Position numbers and translations under genes: made by a program. A stretch of DNA of 18,262 nucleotides from Candidatus Aerophobota bacterium (lineage in GTDB: Bacteria > Aerophobota > Aerophobia > Aerophobales > AE-B3A): the NCBI GenBank assembly GCA_030610725.1, contig JAUWRE010000001.1, positions 1 to 18,262 of the forward strand. Direction: 5' to 3'. Below the pieces are notes generated by a model. That model was not told the DNA's origin, made no database searches, and was given only the letters and a program-made list of their open reading frames with translations. Shown here one piece after another: positions 6,416 through 12,609 of this stretch. The first letter of the stretch is position 1; the number at the start of each line of letters is the position of its first letter.

Positions 6416-6697
6416 TTAGGGGAAATTAGTCACTTGAACTCTGACGGGAGGGTAGTCCTCTATATCAACCAATCCCTTCAGGTCAATACTTTTAGTAATT
6501 TCTACATAGAATGGGTTCGTCCTGTTTTGATGGATACCATCCACATAGACCGATTGTTGCCCAGGAAAATTAGCAACATAAACCCTTTCTGTCCTCAATA
6601 GTGGCTTAAAGACCAATATCCCTAGAAATACCGCTATTAAGACTAGAACTCCTTTGGTAAACCTGTCAAGTTTATAGAGCGTGATTTGTTTTTTCAT
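6416..6697 (-). CDS. Single-pass membrane-anchored protein, 93 aa
   Basis: A short basic N-terminus (M-K-K-Q-I-T-L-Y-K-L-D-R) leads into one hydrophobic helix at about residues 15-31. An extracytoplasmic tail of about 60 residues follows, rich in beta-forming V-x-V-x-N-F-P patterns. The C-terminal V-Q-V-T-N-F-P echoes V-A-N-F-P just after the membrane segment. An uncleaved anchor is more likely than a signal peptide because no A-x-A site is visible. Similar anchor-plus-short-beta proteins are common in bacterial genomes and have no assigned function. GGAGGAGGAAGG precedes the ATG. The function is unknown. Confidence 0.65.
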   Translation of the reverse strand: MKKQITLYKLDRFTKGVLVLIAVFLGILVFKPLLRTERVYVANFPGQQSVYVDGIHQNRTNPFYVEITKSIDLKGLVDIEDYPPVRVQVTNFP

Positions 6698-6836
6698 TGT
6701 CCTTCCTCCTCCTTTCTCTTACTTCCCGGCCCGCCCTGCCTCTCAAACAACCTTTTTTACTCGTCGACCTAGATAACGTATTTTCAGAAAAATTGCCGGC
6801 AGCCTCCATAGACTGCCCTCTTCAGTTTTTGGTTAT

Positions 6837-7178
6837 TTACCACTTTTTTCTATAAGCAAGATCTATATATGCCTTAAGATTTTGACTCCTGGTAATTTTT
6901 TCTTCCCACTCTTTTATGGTTTTTTCCAAAGAATTCTTTTTTTTCTCGAGTTCCTCTTTCATTTCTATTAACTGTTTCTCTCCACTTTTGACCTCGTATA
7001 GTCTCTCTTTCTTACTCTGTAATTCTTCTATGAATTGAATTTCCTTCTCATAATTAGCAATCTCCACTCTTTGTTTTTTGAATGTTGCCTCCCCCCAGCC
7101 TTCAATTTCTTTTTCCAATAACTTTAATTCTTCCTCTCTTTGTTTAATCCATAATGGTGGTGTTTCTTTCTCCAACAT
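6837..7178 (-). CDS. Coiled-coil protein, 113 aa
   Basis: From the ATG at 7178, which has AAGGAGGAG in front, the protein is almost wholly charged alpha-helix. Glu and Lys dominate with heptad-spaced leucines and isoleucines, as in E-E-L-K-L-L-E-K-E-I-E-G-W and L-E-K-K-K-N-S-L-E-K-T-I-K-E-W. It probably forms an extended coiled coil from residue 10 to 95. Upstream in-frame codons back to 7283 lack a ribosome binding site and were left out. It belongs to the close-packed run of small genes after the tyrosine recombinase. The family is not recognised. Confidence 0.7.
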   Translation of the reverse strand: MLEKETPPLWIKQREEELKLLEKEIEGWGEATFKKQRVEIANYEKEIQFIEELQSKKERLYEVKSGEKQLIEMKEELEKKKNSLEKTIKEWEEKITRSQNLKAYIDLAYRKKW

Positions 7179-7195
7179 TTCTTCTCCTCCTTTCT

Positions 7196-7432
7196 TTAGA
7201 TTCTGTCCTCGAATCTTAGCTTGTCCAATCTGACCTTCAGTCTCCGGTCTATATGACCCACTGCAACTACAAACAGTTCCCATTCCTCAATCAAAAAAGC
7301 GCAGCTGGCAGATATATCCTTAGAGGCTAAGAAAAGGCCAATTTCTGCCTGGCCATCCTCTTTCTCCTCAAAAACAGCTCCGATGCTCAAAAACTCCCCG
7401 AGCTTGCTGGCTTTCATCAGGTCTGTCTTCAT
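7196..7432 (-). CDS. Unknown protein, 78 aa
   Basis: The start at 7432 is chosen because AAAGGAG precedes it; the earlier ATG at 7447 overlaps that ribosome binding site. The product begins M-K-T-D-L-M-K-A-S-K-L-G-E-F-L-S-I-G. It has a likely beta-rich middle (A-E-I-G-L-F-L-A-S and W-E-L-F-V-V-A-V-G) and a basic end (R-R-L-K-V-R-L-D-K-L). No signal peptide or membrane segment is seen. It is tightly spaced between its neighbours in the same leftward operon. Not recognised. Confidence 0.6.
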   Translation of the reverse strand: MKTDLMKASKLGEFLSIGAVFEEKEDGQAEIGLFLASKDISASCAFLIEEWELFVVAVGHIDRRLKVRLDKLRFEDRI

Positions 7433-7447
7433 TTCTTCTCCTTTCAT

Positions 7448-7591
7448 TCACCAAATTTTGCGTATTAGTTTTCTACCGATAAACTTGTTCTTCATTCTCC
7501 TGGCTATCCTTTTCGGATCTCCACTGGTGAGCTTCTCTATATCGTTTGCTTTTCTGGCCAAATTATACAAAAACGAAACGCTCTTGCTCAT
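7448..7591 (-). CDS. Small basic protein, 47 aa
   Basis: The ATG at 7591 follows AAAGGAGAGAAG; in-frame codons upstream of it belong to an overlapping reading frame. The product, M-S-K-S-V-S-F-L-Y-N-L-A-R-K-A-N-D-I-E-K..., is strongly basic at its C-terminus (K-R-I-A-R-R-M-K-N-K-F-I-G-R-K-L-I-R-K). Its first 29 bases overlap the end of the Hfq-like frame, so the two are probably coupled. Very similar small basic proteins occur in prophages and integrative elements of low-GC bacteria, without a known role. RNA or DNA binding is plausible from charge only. Confidence 0.65.
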   Translation of the reverse strand: MSKSVSFLYNLARKANDIEKLTSGDPKRIARRMKNKFIGRKLIRKIW

Positions 7592-7841
7592 CTTCTCTCC
7601 TTTCTTTTTGCTCCTCAAGAGTCCACGTCTTTGGTAAGTCAATAGTGCGTATAGCGTGTTTGAAAAGTAGGATCGGCCTACCCTCAACCTCTACCACCAG
7701 ACAAAACCTCCCTTTCGCTAAGATTATACCGGTTATAGTCTCCTTACCTAGTAGGGTAAAAGTTACCTTTTTCTTGTTACTCTGTCTTTTCCTTTTTTCT
7801 TTTTCTGCTTCTTCTTCAACTTCTCCTCTCCTTTCTTTCAG
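7563..7841 (-). CDS. Hfq-like Sm-fold RNA-binding protein with no standard start codon
   Basis: An open frame of 92 codons encodes a recognisable Hfq/Sm core: V-T-F-T-L-L-G-K-E-T-I-T-G at about 26-38, F at 46, and the Sm2 motif F-K-H-A-I-R-T-I at 60-67. The spacing V-x3-L-x7-G-x7-F equals that of Hfq, and K-H-A-I-x-T is the Hfq signature. A long Lys/Glu-rich N-terminal arm and a charged C-terminal tail flank the core. Hfq proteins form ring oligomers that pair small RNAs with mRNAs. The frame has no ATG, GTG or TTG; the CTG at 7841 is given as a provisional start. A TTG at 7819 that overlaps the previous gene's stop and has AAAGGAG in front lies one frame away, so a -1 shift in the A-runs at 7793-7804, or a gene damaged at its 5' end, is also possible. 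Confidence 0.7.
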   Translation of the reverse strand: MKERRGEVEEEAEKEKRKRQSNKKKVTFTLLGKETITGIILAKGRFCLVVEVEGRPILLFKHAIRTIDLPKTWTLEEQKERREDEQERFVFV

Positions 7842-7959
7842 TCCTTCTTAATTCCTTATATACGTTTTCCTGATGTATAATTCCACAAAGGTATCCGATA
7901 ACGAAACCCACAATTCCACCAAAGAAGATAAGCCCGATTAAGGCAAAATGTATATTCAT
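7816..7959 (-). CDS. Small membrane protein, 47 aa
   Basis: ATG at 7959 with AAAGGAG six bases upstream. One glycine-rich hydrophobic helix spans about residues 5-28 (F-A-L-I-G-L-I-F-F-G-G-I-V-G-F-V-I-G), followed by a basic, hydrophilic tail ending E-R-K-E-R-R-S. The stop TGA at 7818-7816 overlaps a TTG that may start the next gene. It is the first gene after the tyrosine recombinase. The function is unknown; holin-like or regulatory membrane peptides have this size, but nothing specific is seen. Confidence 0.6.
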   Translation of the reverse strand: MNIHFALIGLIFFGGIVGFVIGYLCGIIHQENVYKELRRTERKERRS

Positions 7960-8076
7960 ATTGTCTCCTTTCTCTCAAAATCCTCACAAACCCGCATTAT
8001 TGCGTTGACTCTAGCTCATCTTGACTGAGGGAATGGCTAGAATCGGGCTGTATGAGCTTGCTTTTTGCTTCCCTTC

Positions 8077-8679
8077 TCACAGATTCGCCTTTACAAGCCC
8101 ATCCACCACAACCTTATCGTTTATATGGATGTAAATTCGAGTTGACTCGATACTCTTATGCCTGGCAACTCTCTGGGTAGCCAGGAGATCATTAGTCACC
8201 TTGTAAAACTCACTCAGGAAGCTGTGCCTCAAGACGTGAGGAAAAACATTCTTTCGGATTCCTGCCCTTCTAGCGTAATCTTTTAGATACCTGCCTATTT
8301 GCCTGGCCAAAATCCGCTGGCCATAAAAGCTGATAAACAAAGCCTTCCCTTTCCCGAGTATGTTCCCACGCAACGATAGGTACTTCTCCAAAGCTTCCCA
8401 AGTCTCGGATCTTTGCACTCTTTGATAATCATTGTTACCAAACTTACCCTTGCGGACCTTGATCCTTCTCTCTTCCGGGAAGATACAATCCACATTCAGG
8501 TTGCATATCTCTTGAACTCGCAAACCGCTCGACCAGAACAGCCTCAGAATTGCCACATTTCGGACTGCGTTGAACCTCTGATGCTCACTCTGGGAGGTCT
8601 GTATATCCCTTTGGGCTGTGGCAATCAAATCCTCTACCTCTTCCCGAGTTAGAACTGTTGGTATTCTTTGCTGCTTCAT
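8077..8679 (-). CDS. Tyrosine recombinase, catalytic domain only, 200 aa
   Basis: This is a complete catalytic domain of the lambda-integrase/XerCD superfamily. Visible residues are Arg54 in S-G-L-R-V-Q-E-I, the beta-hairpin Lys at 77 or 79 (V-R-K-G-K-F-G), His148-x-x-Arg151 in P-H-V-L-R-H-S-F, His174 in A-R-H-K-S and the nucleophile Tyr183 in T-R-I-Y-I-H. It lacks the N-terminal arm-binding and SAM-like core-binding domains of full integrases. The small HTH gene directly upstream (23-nt gap) may supply DNA binding. The ATG follows AGGAGTGGAGAA. The pair is served by the two promoters at 8955-9029. It could be the element's integrase, a dimer resolvase or an invertase; a full-length integrase also exists at the right edge. 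Confidence 0.9.
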   Translation of the reverse strand: MKQQRIPTVLTREEVEDLIATAQRDIQTSQSEHQRFNAVRNVAILRLFWSSGLRVQEICNLNVDCIFPEERRIKVRKGKFGNNDYQRVQRSETWEALEKYLSLRGNILGKGKALFISFYGQRILARQIGRYLKDYARRAGIRKNVFPHVLRHSFLSEFYKVTNDLLATQRVARHKSIESTRIYIHINDKVVVDGLVKANL

Positions 8680-8702
8680 TTCTCCACTCCTCTATCAAAT
8701 TT

Positions 8703-8912
8703 TTATTTCCTGTAGGAATGTTCTCTTTCCAGCTTCTGAATATAGTCCTCCAAAAGCCCCTTATCAACCCGCAGACTTCTTGAGCCAAAACTGATAGCAG
8801 CTATAACGCCGTCTTTTATCATCTTTCTTACCGTGACTGGTGAGAGATTCAATTTCTTAGCAACTTCCCTGACCGTAAAATACTCCTGTTCTACCTTCTC
8901 TTCTTTGCTCAT
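8703..8912 (-). CDS. Excisionase-like helix-turn-helix protein, 69 aa
   Basis: A MerR/AlpA-type DNA-binding domain fills the protein: Y-F-T-V-R-E-V-A-K-K-L-N-L-S-P-V-T-V-R-K at about 11-30 is the helix-turn-helix. It is followed by the wing with G-S-R-S-L-R-V-D-K and a terminal helix L-L-E-D-Y-I-Q-K-L. Members act as recombination directionality factors or small regulators. AAAGGAG precedes the ATG. It lies directly upstream of the catalytic-only recombinase under two near-consensus promoters, so the two are almost certainly co-expressed and probably work together on the same recombination sites. Confidence 0.88.
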   Translation of the reverse strand: MSKEEKVEQEYFTVREVAKKLNLSPVTVRKMIKDGVIAAISFGSRSLRVDKGLLEDYIQKLEREHSYRK

Positions 8913-8954
8913 TCTTAACTCCTTTATTTTCTTCTATTTTCTTAAACTTATTCT

Positions 8955-8982
8955 ATTATACTAAATTGATTTTCTTTGTCAA
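8955..8982 (-). promoter_or_regulatory. Consensus promoter for the HTH/recombinase pair
   Basis: On the minus strand, TTGACA (8982-8977), 16 bases, then TATAAT (8960-8955). All twelve box positions match the sigma70 consensus. The HTH start codon lies 43 bases downstream of the -10 box. Confidence 0.85.
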
Positions 8983-9001
8983 GTTCCTGTTAATTTATTC
9001 T

Positions 9002-9029
9002 ATTTTACCTTATCTTTCCTAAAAGTCAA
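9002..9029 (-). promoter_or_regulatory. Second, upstream tandem promoter
   Basis: On the minus strand, TTGACT (9029-9024), 16 bases, then TAAAAT (9007-9002). It lies 47 bp upstream of the consensus promoter with identical spacing and shares flanking words (TTATTCTATT on the plus strand), which suggests an ancient promoter duplication. Confidence 0.7.
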
Positions 9030-9296
9030 GTCGGATTTTCAAAACCACAGAAATTTTCGGGAATCACTGTCACGGTGATTTTGTTTTTCGAGGGGTAGGA
9101 TTCGCCGGTTAAGATAGCCCCTGCAGGACTACTAAAAACTATACAAAGCAAATCTGATGCGGGTTTTAGACCGCTGTCTTTTTCTAAGGATTTTTTTTAT
9201 TTTCGAGTGCGCAGTTAATTTTTATGGATTTGCTTTAGGATAGGATTACAGACTTTCGTTCAAAAGGTTTTTGGGAAAGACTTACTTTTATGAGTC
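9030..9296. other. Gene-free stretch upstream of the tandem promoters
   Basis: No gene is supported in these 267 bases. AATCAC/GTGATT at 9062-9067 and 9075-9080 form a 6-bp inverted repeat around a 7-base centre, about 33 bp upstream of the outer -35 box, and may be an operator. Runs of A and T at 9183-9203 may end transcripts of the upstream 77-aa gene, but no clear stem accompanies them. Confidence 0.45.
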
Positions 9297-9530
9297 TCAG
9301 TCCTTCTTAATGGACATCAACATCTTAGTATGTAGGTAATCTCCAGGACTGTATGGCCATTGAACATAAAACCAGAGAGCAATCAGCCCTTCTCCTCTAT
9401 CTATTAGTATTTCAGCCTTATTAGCAGTTATATGGTAGGATCCCCTGAAGATAACAACAGAATCCAGCCGAATAAGAGCCCTTCTCTTCTCACCTTGCTT
9501 TCTATTACTCTGGTAATAACTCTCGCTCAT
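9297..9530 (-). CDS. Unknown protein, 77 aa, start uncertain
   Basis: The product has a basic N-terminus (M-S-E-S-Y-Y-Q-S-N-R-K-Q-G-E-K-R-R) and a likely compact beta-rich body (A-L-I-R-L-D-S-V-V-I-F-R-G-S-Y-H-I-T, L-I-A-L-W-F-Y-V-Q-W-P-Y). The ATG at 9530 lacks a good ribosome binding site. The same frame stays open upstream to a TGA near 9610 and encodes plausible protein (I-P-T-Y-T-P-G-L-I-P-S-Q-A-G-R-A-Y-R) directly after an A7 run. The true N-terminus may therefore lie upstream, at a rare start codon or after a frameshift. No family is recognised. Confidence 0.5.
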   Translation of the reverse strand: MSESYYQSNRKQGEKRRALIRLDSVVIFRGSYHITANKAEILIDRGEGLIALWFYVQWPYSPGDYLHTKMLMSIKKD

Positions 9531-9685
9531 TCGATAGGCTCTGCCAGCCTGGGAAGGAATTAGTCCGGGCGTATAGGTGGGAATCTGAAGACTTTTTTTG
9601 CTTCTTTGTCAGGGCGAGCAGACCATTTTGGACTATCTGACCACTGACCACGAACTCCAGGACTAATGCCTATTACCCTGCCTGA

Positions 9686-9994
9686 CTACCTTTTACCACA
9701 AGACGTTTTACTTTGACCATCCTTTGGGCAAGTCGTTTCAGTAATAGGCAATAAGACGTTTCTCCTATTATTTCTTCCATTCCCCTCTCCAACCTTCCTC
9801 TCTTTTCCTTTCTCTATCTGCTTCTCCAAAAACGTCTTGTTGTTATCCGTGCTGATAAAATAGAAATGGTCAAACTCCTGAGAAGTAGATAAAACCAAAT
9901 AATTCCTATAGGAACATTCCCACTCTTGCCTCTCCAAATTCTTTCCTTCTCTTTTCTCATTCTCTCTTTTTTCTTTTCTTCTCATTCCTCCCAT
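9686..9994 (-). CDS. Unknown charged protein, 102 aa
   Basis: The ATG lies 14 bases after the stop of the preceding gene, with AAGAGAAGGAA in front. The first 20 residues are a lysine/arginine/glutamate-rich tail (R-R-K-E-K-R-E-N-E-K-R-E). A short folded-looking stretch follows (Y-L-V-L-S-T-S-Q-E-F-D-H-F-Y-F-I-S-T), then another charged segment and a C-terminal part with two cysteines (T-C-P-K-D-G-Q-S-K-T-S-C). There is no membrane segment. The sequence is low in complexity and the gene call rests mainly on spacing and coding direction. Function not recognised. Confidence 0.5.
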   Translation of the reverse strand: MGGMRRKEKRENEKREGKNLERQEWECSYRNYLVLSTSQEFDHFYFISTDNNKTFLEKQIEKGKERKVGEGNGRNNRRNVLLPITETTCPKDGQSKTSCGKR

Positions 9995-10008
9995 TTCCTT
10001 CTCTTCTT

Positions 10009-10632
10009 TCAGTATCTCCCTTTGTATAGGTCTCCACCTTCCAAATCGTCAGAAGCCGGACTTTGGGCACTGAAAGGGCCCTTAGTCGTCCACGTCAGGC
10101 CCCTGTCCCTGGGAATCAGTTGGTCGTAGAAGGCTATCTTCCCATCCCCTACTCTGTAATCTTCCTCATCTTTCAGAGCGTAAGCATAATGCACACCCCC
10201 ACCAAACTCGATATAACTACCCGGAGGATGATGTAATGGACAAACACAATACCTACCTTTTGGAAATTCTTTGGAAATTATGCTGCGTCTATCTTCGCCC
10301 ACTCTCTCTCCTCTCTTCAAAACATAATAAAAATGATCCGAGCAACCATAACAATGAAACGCTATGGCCCCTGGGATCTTCCCTTTTTTAGTTATCTTCT
10401 TTTTTATCTCTTCCACCTGGCCGGCTTTTATCTCATAGCCCCTCACCTGTTTCTTATCCTCATAGAACCTCCCTACCCCGAATCCCCACCTTTTCATCTG
10501 CCTGCCTATGCTCCTTGAATCCACTCTGAAGCCTTTCTCTTTTAGGTATGCTGAAATACGTTTGGCTGGCAGTTTGTCAGTAACATTATTAAGGAATTTG
10601 CCTAGACTAATTTTCCATTTCTTCAAATCCAT
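10009..10632 (-). CDS. Unknown protein with N-terminal HTH-like segment and Cys/His clusters, 207 aa
   Basis: Residues about 18-52 (L-P-A-K-R-I-S-A-Y-L-K-E-K-G-F-R-V-D-S-R-S-I-G-R...) look like a small helix-turn-helix that ends in R-W-G-F. Its wording recalls the C-terminal segments of phage or plasmid primase-related proteins in which a Lys-rich helix precedes a K-G-Y/W-G-F strand. The second half has F-H-C-Y-G-C-S-D-H-F and C-V-C-P-L-H-H-P, a Cys/His set that could hold zinc. GGGAGG lies close before the ATG. The gene lies in the middle of the leftward operon near the presumed replication region. A nucleic-acid-binding role is inferred; no family is named. Confidence 0.6.
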   Translation of the reverse strand: MDLKKWKISLGKFLNNVTDKLPAKRISAYLKEKGFRVDSRSIGRQMKRWGFGVGRFYEDKKQVRGYEIKAGQVEEIKKKITKKGKIPGAIAFHCYGCSDHFYYVLKRGERVGEDRRSIISKEFPKGRYCVCPLHHPPGSYIEFGGGVHYAYALKDEEDYRVGDGKIAFYDQLIPRDRGLTWTTKGPFSAQSPASDDLEGGDLYKGRY

Positions 10633-10713
10633 TCACCTCCCTCTCTCTCTTTTCTCTTCTTCTTCTTTTTCTTCCATGGCCACAGCCAAAATTTTCCGGG
10701 CCTCGGCAGCCAC
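10633..10713 (-). CDS. Possible small peptide gene, 26 aa
   Basis: A GTG at 10713 follows AAGAAGG by six bases. The coded peptide is A-A-E-A-R-K-I-L-A-V-A-M-E-E-K-E-E-E-E, and its stop TGA touches the ATG of the 207-aa gene. This fits a short coupled gene filling an otherwise unexplained gap in the operon. Its small size keeps confidence low. Confidence 0.28.
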   Translation of the reverse strand: MAAEARKILAVAMEEKEEEEKRERGR

Positions 10714-10749
10714 AATTTACCTTCTTCCCTGGTCAATTCCTCTTCTCTC

Positions 10750-10980
10750 TCATTCATTCTTCTCTTCTTCTTTCAGTTGACTCATTCCGCTCGCCGGCTT
10801 CTCCACAGGCAATCCTAGAATCTGCAATACCTTTTTATAGGAGAGGTCACCCGGCACCAGGACCTCCATCGCTGGCTCCAGGGCAATCTCACCATTCTGC
10901 TTCAGTTTTATTAGGCTTACACGGTCTAGGTTGACAAACCGATGCTCATTTTTGATCCCCTTGATTTCTATGAATCTCAT
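10750..10980 (-). CDS. Unknown small beta-type protein, 76 aa
   Basis: M-R-F-I-E-I-K-G-I-K-N-E-H-R-F-V-N-L-D-R-V-S-L-I-K-L opens the protein. This beta-strand-turn-strand pattern resembles small SH3-like or FlbD-like regulators that begin with a residue-ligand strand followed by N-x-D-x-V-x-x-I. A helix follows at about 48-56 (Y-K-K-V-L-Q-I-L), then a Glu/Lys-rich tail. AGAGGTGA precedes the ATG. The gene is the first one after the repeat array. The resemblance is by eye only; treat the function as unknown. Confidence 0.55.
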   Translation of the reverse strand: MRFIEIKGIKNEHRFVNLDRVSLIKLKQNGEIALEPAMEVLVPGDLSYKKVLQILGLPVEKPASGMSQLKEEEKNE

Positions 10981-11103
10981 TGTTCATTCACCTCTCTTCT
11001 TACTTAATATTTCTCTGGTAGAAAGGCTTTTCTCTCTCCAGAATTTGAACTTGAATTGAGAAAGGTTTTGAGTGGGAAGCGTTCAGCTTCCTCTCTTAAA
11101 CTT

Positions 11104-11148
11104 CTTTAAGTTCTTAGTTCTACAGAATGGAGAACTAATGAACTAAAG
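11104..11148. repeat. Long imperfect inverted repeat
   Basis: CTTTAAGTTCTTAGTTCT and AGAACTAATGAACTAAAG pair with two single-base bulges around a 9-base loop (ACAGAATGG). It could be an RNA stem at the end of the 367-aa gene's transcript or a DNA site in the repeat region. Confidence 0.6.
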
Positions 11149-11226
11149 AACATTATACTTAGTCTTAACAGAAACTTAGAACACAGTGCAGGCTTACTAT
11201 TCCTTTACAGCTACCCCCTGCTAAGC

Positions 11227-11395
11227 ATTTGGGTATAAATCAATTAAATACAGTCTAGACAGTCCTTCCCAAATTCTGTCCAAAACACTTCCCACCCTCT
11301 GCTCCGCATTTGGGCATAAATCAAGCAACTCCTGTCAGGCTAAGCATTCCCAAATTCTGTCCAAAACACTTCCCACCCTCTGCTCCGCATTTGGG
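11227..11395. repeat. Five ATTTGGG motifs in alternating orientation every 40-41 bp, within an 81-bp tandem repeat
   Basis: ATTTGGG occurs at 11227-11233, 11308-11314 and 11389-11395; its complement CCCAAAT occurs at 11268-11274 and 11349-11355. Steps are 41, 40, 41 and 40 bp. The 49 bases at 11266-11314 are repeated exactly at 11347-11395 (period 81), and the part before 11266 is a more diverged copy. Iteron, partition or operator arrays have this look. Confidence 0.85.
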
Positions 11396-11431
11396 GAAAG
11401 ACTTTTTTCCCATCGCTGAAAGATAGTCTAG

Positions 11432-12535
11432 TCAAGAGTATTCTGGTTCAAAGAACTGGATTACCCGAGACACTTCCTTCTGATTTTCGTGATGCTTCGG
11501 GAGGACTCTAAAATCAAAGCCAAGAGTCTCACCTTCTTCTTCTAGCTTACCTTTCAGACCTTCCAGAAAATTTCTCAGGTGAGAGATAAGCATTTGCTTC
11601 TTTTTCAGATAGTCAATATAACTGTCCGAGTAGTGTAGCACCTGCCTACAGAATCTGACCACTCTCCATTTCTGACCATCAAAGTAGTTATTCTCATTCC
11701 CCCTTCTCCATCTATAGTCATAAAGGGCTGCCTCGGCAGAGGTAAATTTGCTCTCAAGGGCAATATCTGTCATACTGACCTTTGTCCAGTATGGTGGCTT
11801 CTCCAGCCTCTTCTTGCGGGCTTCTTCAGTCTCATTAGGCAGAAGGATAAATCTCTTAGAAGGTAGCTGGTATTGTGGAGAAAGCTCAATAATGCGAGTC
11901 TCAGAACTGTATCGGGTGCCATAAATGAGCTGATGAATAACTCTGCTAAAGTTTTGGCCTCTCCAATGTCCTTTCCCATCTTTTATTTGGATAACCTTTC
12001 TCAAGGAAAATAGACTTGCAAGTAATCGGTCAAATTGAAAAAGTTGTGAAGCTGTCGGATCCTCAATATCATAAACCTTTCTCAGCAAATCTCTGTTCAG
12101 AAACATCACTGAATCGTGATTGAAGATATAAGGGTCTTGCCCACCAGGCAGGTAAATAACAGTGCCCAGCCATTCTGGCTGTCTTTTTTGTTGAGCCTGC
12201 CAGATATAACCCACCAAAGTGACCAAGGAGAAGAGTCCCTTTCCCATTGTGATGGCAGAATAGCCTCCAAACTTCTCAGAAATGTCCCAGGACAGCTCTG
12301 TTCGAAAGCTGCCGCCATCCTGCGTCCAACGATAAGGAATTTTCTTCTCTTCGGTTAGCAGACCAAGGGATACTTCAGACTCTGGAGGCTTGCGGCGAGG
12401 AACGTAATTGTGGAAATCAAAAATGCTGTTGTTGATAGGTAAAACTCGGTTGTCTGATTTGTAAGATGCTAAGACTCTGCGGGCAGAGGACATTAGCTTC
12501 TTTTCAGGCTTGATGATGCGAGGTATTCTTTTCAT
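11432..12535 (-). CDS. Unknown 367-aa protein, possible replication initiator
   Basis: This is the largest unrecognised protein of the element and is soluble. After a basic N-terminus, the segment W-D-I-S-E-K-F-G-G-Y-S-A-I-T-M-G-K-G-L-F at about 85-104 is followed by helices and then L-F-Q-F-D-R-L-L-A-S-L-F-S-L-R-K-V-I-Q-I. That is the layout of winged-helix plasmid and phage initiators, where 'pattern-helix, small set of strands, R-L-x-x-S-L-x-x-L' recurs. The similarity is weak and by eye. Support from context: a repeat array lies directly downstream and a palindrome-rich region upstream, and the start is controlled by a hairpin that buries its AAGGGG ribosome binding site. Alternatives are a structural or host-takeover protein. 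Confidence 0.5.
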   Translation of the reverse strand: MKRIPRIIKPEKKLMSSARRVLASYKSDNRVLPINNSIFDFHNYVPRRKPPESEVSLGLLTEEKKIPYRWTQDGGSFRTELSWDISEKFGGYSAITMGKGLFSLVTLVGYIWQAQQKRQPEWLGTVIYLPGGQDPYIFNHDSVMFLNRDLLRKVYDIEDPTASQLFQFDRLLASLFSLRKVIQIKDGKGHWRGQNFSRVIHQLIYGTRYSSETRIIELSPQYQLPSKRFILLPNETEEARKKRLEKPPYWTKVSMTDIALESKFTSAEAALYDYRWRRGNENNYFDGQKWRVVRFCRQVLHYSDSYIDYLKKKQMLISHLRNFLEGLKGKLEEEGETLGFDFRVLPKHHENQKEVSRVIQFFEPEYS

Positions 12536-12537
12536 TT

Positions 12538-12576
12538 GAACCCCTTTTTAGTCCAGCAGGAAAGCAGAAGGGGTTC
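12538..12576 (-). promoter_or_regulatory. Hairpin burying the ribosome binding site of the 367-aa gene
   Basis: On the minus-strand RNA, GAACCCCTT (12576-12568) and AAGGGGTTC (12546-12538) form a perfect 9-bp stem with a 21-base loop. The 3' arm contains the only Shine-Dalgarno sequence (AAGGGG), five bases from the ATG. Translation should be off unless the stem is opened. Confidence 0.75.
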
Positions 12577-12609
12577 AGCCAAACTACCTTCCCGCCGGCT
12601 ATGACTCGA

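Larger units (their letters stand above)
10981..11431. other. Gene-free repeat region downstream of the possible Rep gene
   Basis: No gene is seen in these 451 bases. They hold the alternating ATTTGGG array at 11227-11395, a 6-bp GC hairpin GGAAGC/GCTTCC near 11078-11094, and a long imperfect inverted repeat at 11104-11148 (CTTTAAGTTCTTAGTTCT against AGAACTAATGAACTAAAG). An AT-rich run ATAAATCAATTAAATA lies at 11235-11250. Repeats plus an AT-rich patch beside a possible initiator gene are what an origin would show, but no DnaA boxes were identified. Confidence 0.55.

Noticed and set aside
6672..6809. A 45-codon minus-strand frame beginning with ATG at 6809
   Set aside because: Poor ribosome binding site, arginine-rich low-complexity product, long overlap with the better supported gene at 6697, and a GGCAG/CTGCC hairpin in the same place.
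7546..7851. Plus-strand frame of 101 codons
   Set aside because: It is antisense to the Hfq-like gene and is made of serine, phenylalanine and leucine runs produced by the purine-rich opposite strand.
11199..11400. CRISPR array
   Set aside because: Only two full repeats of 49 bp, period 81, with no cas genes; the internal alternating motif points to a protein-binding array.
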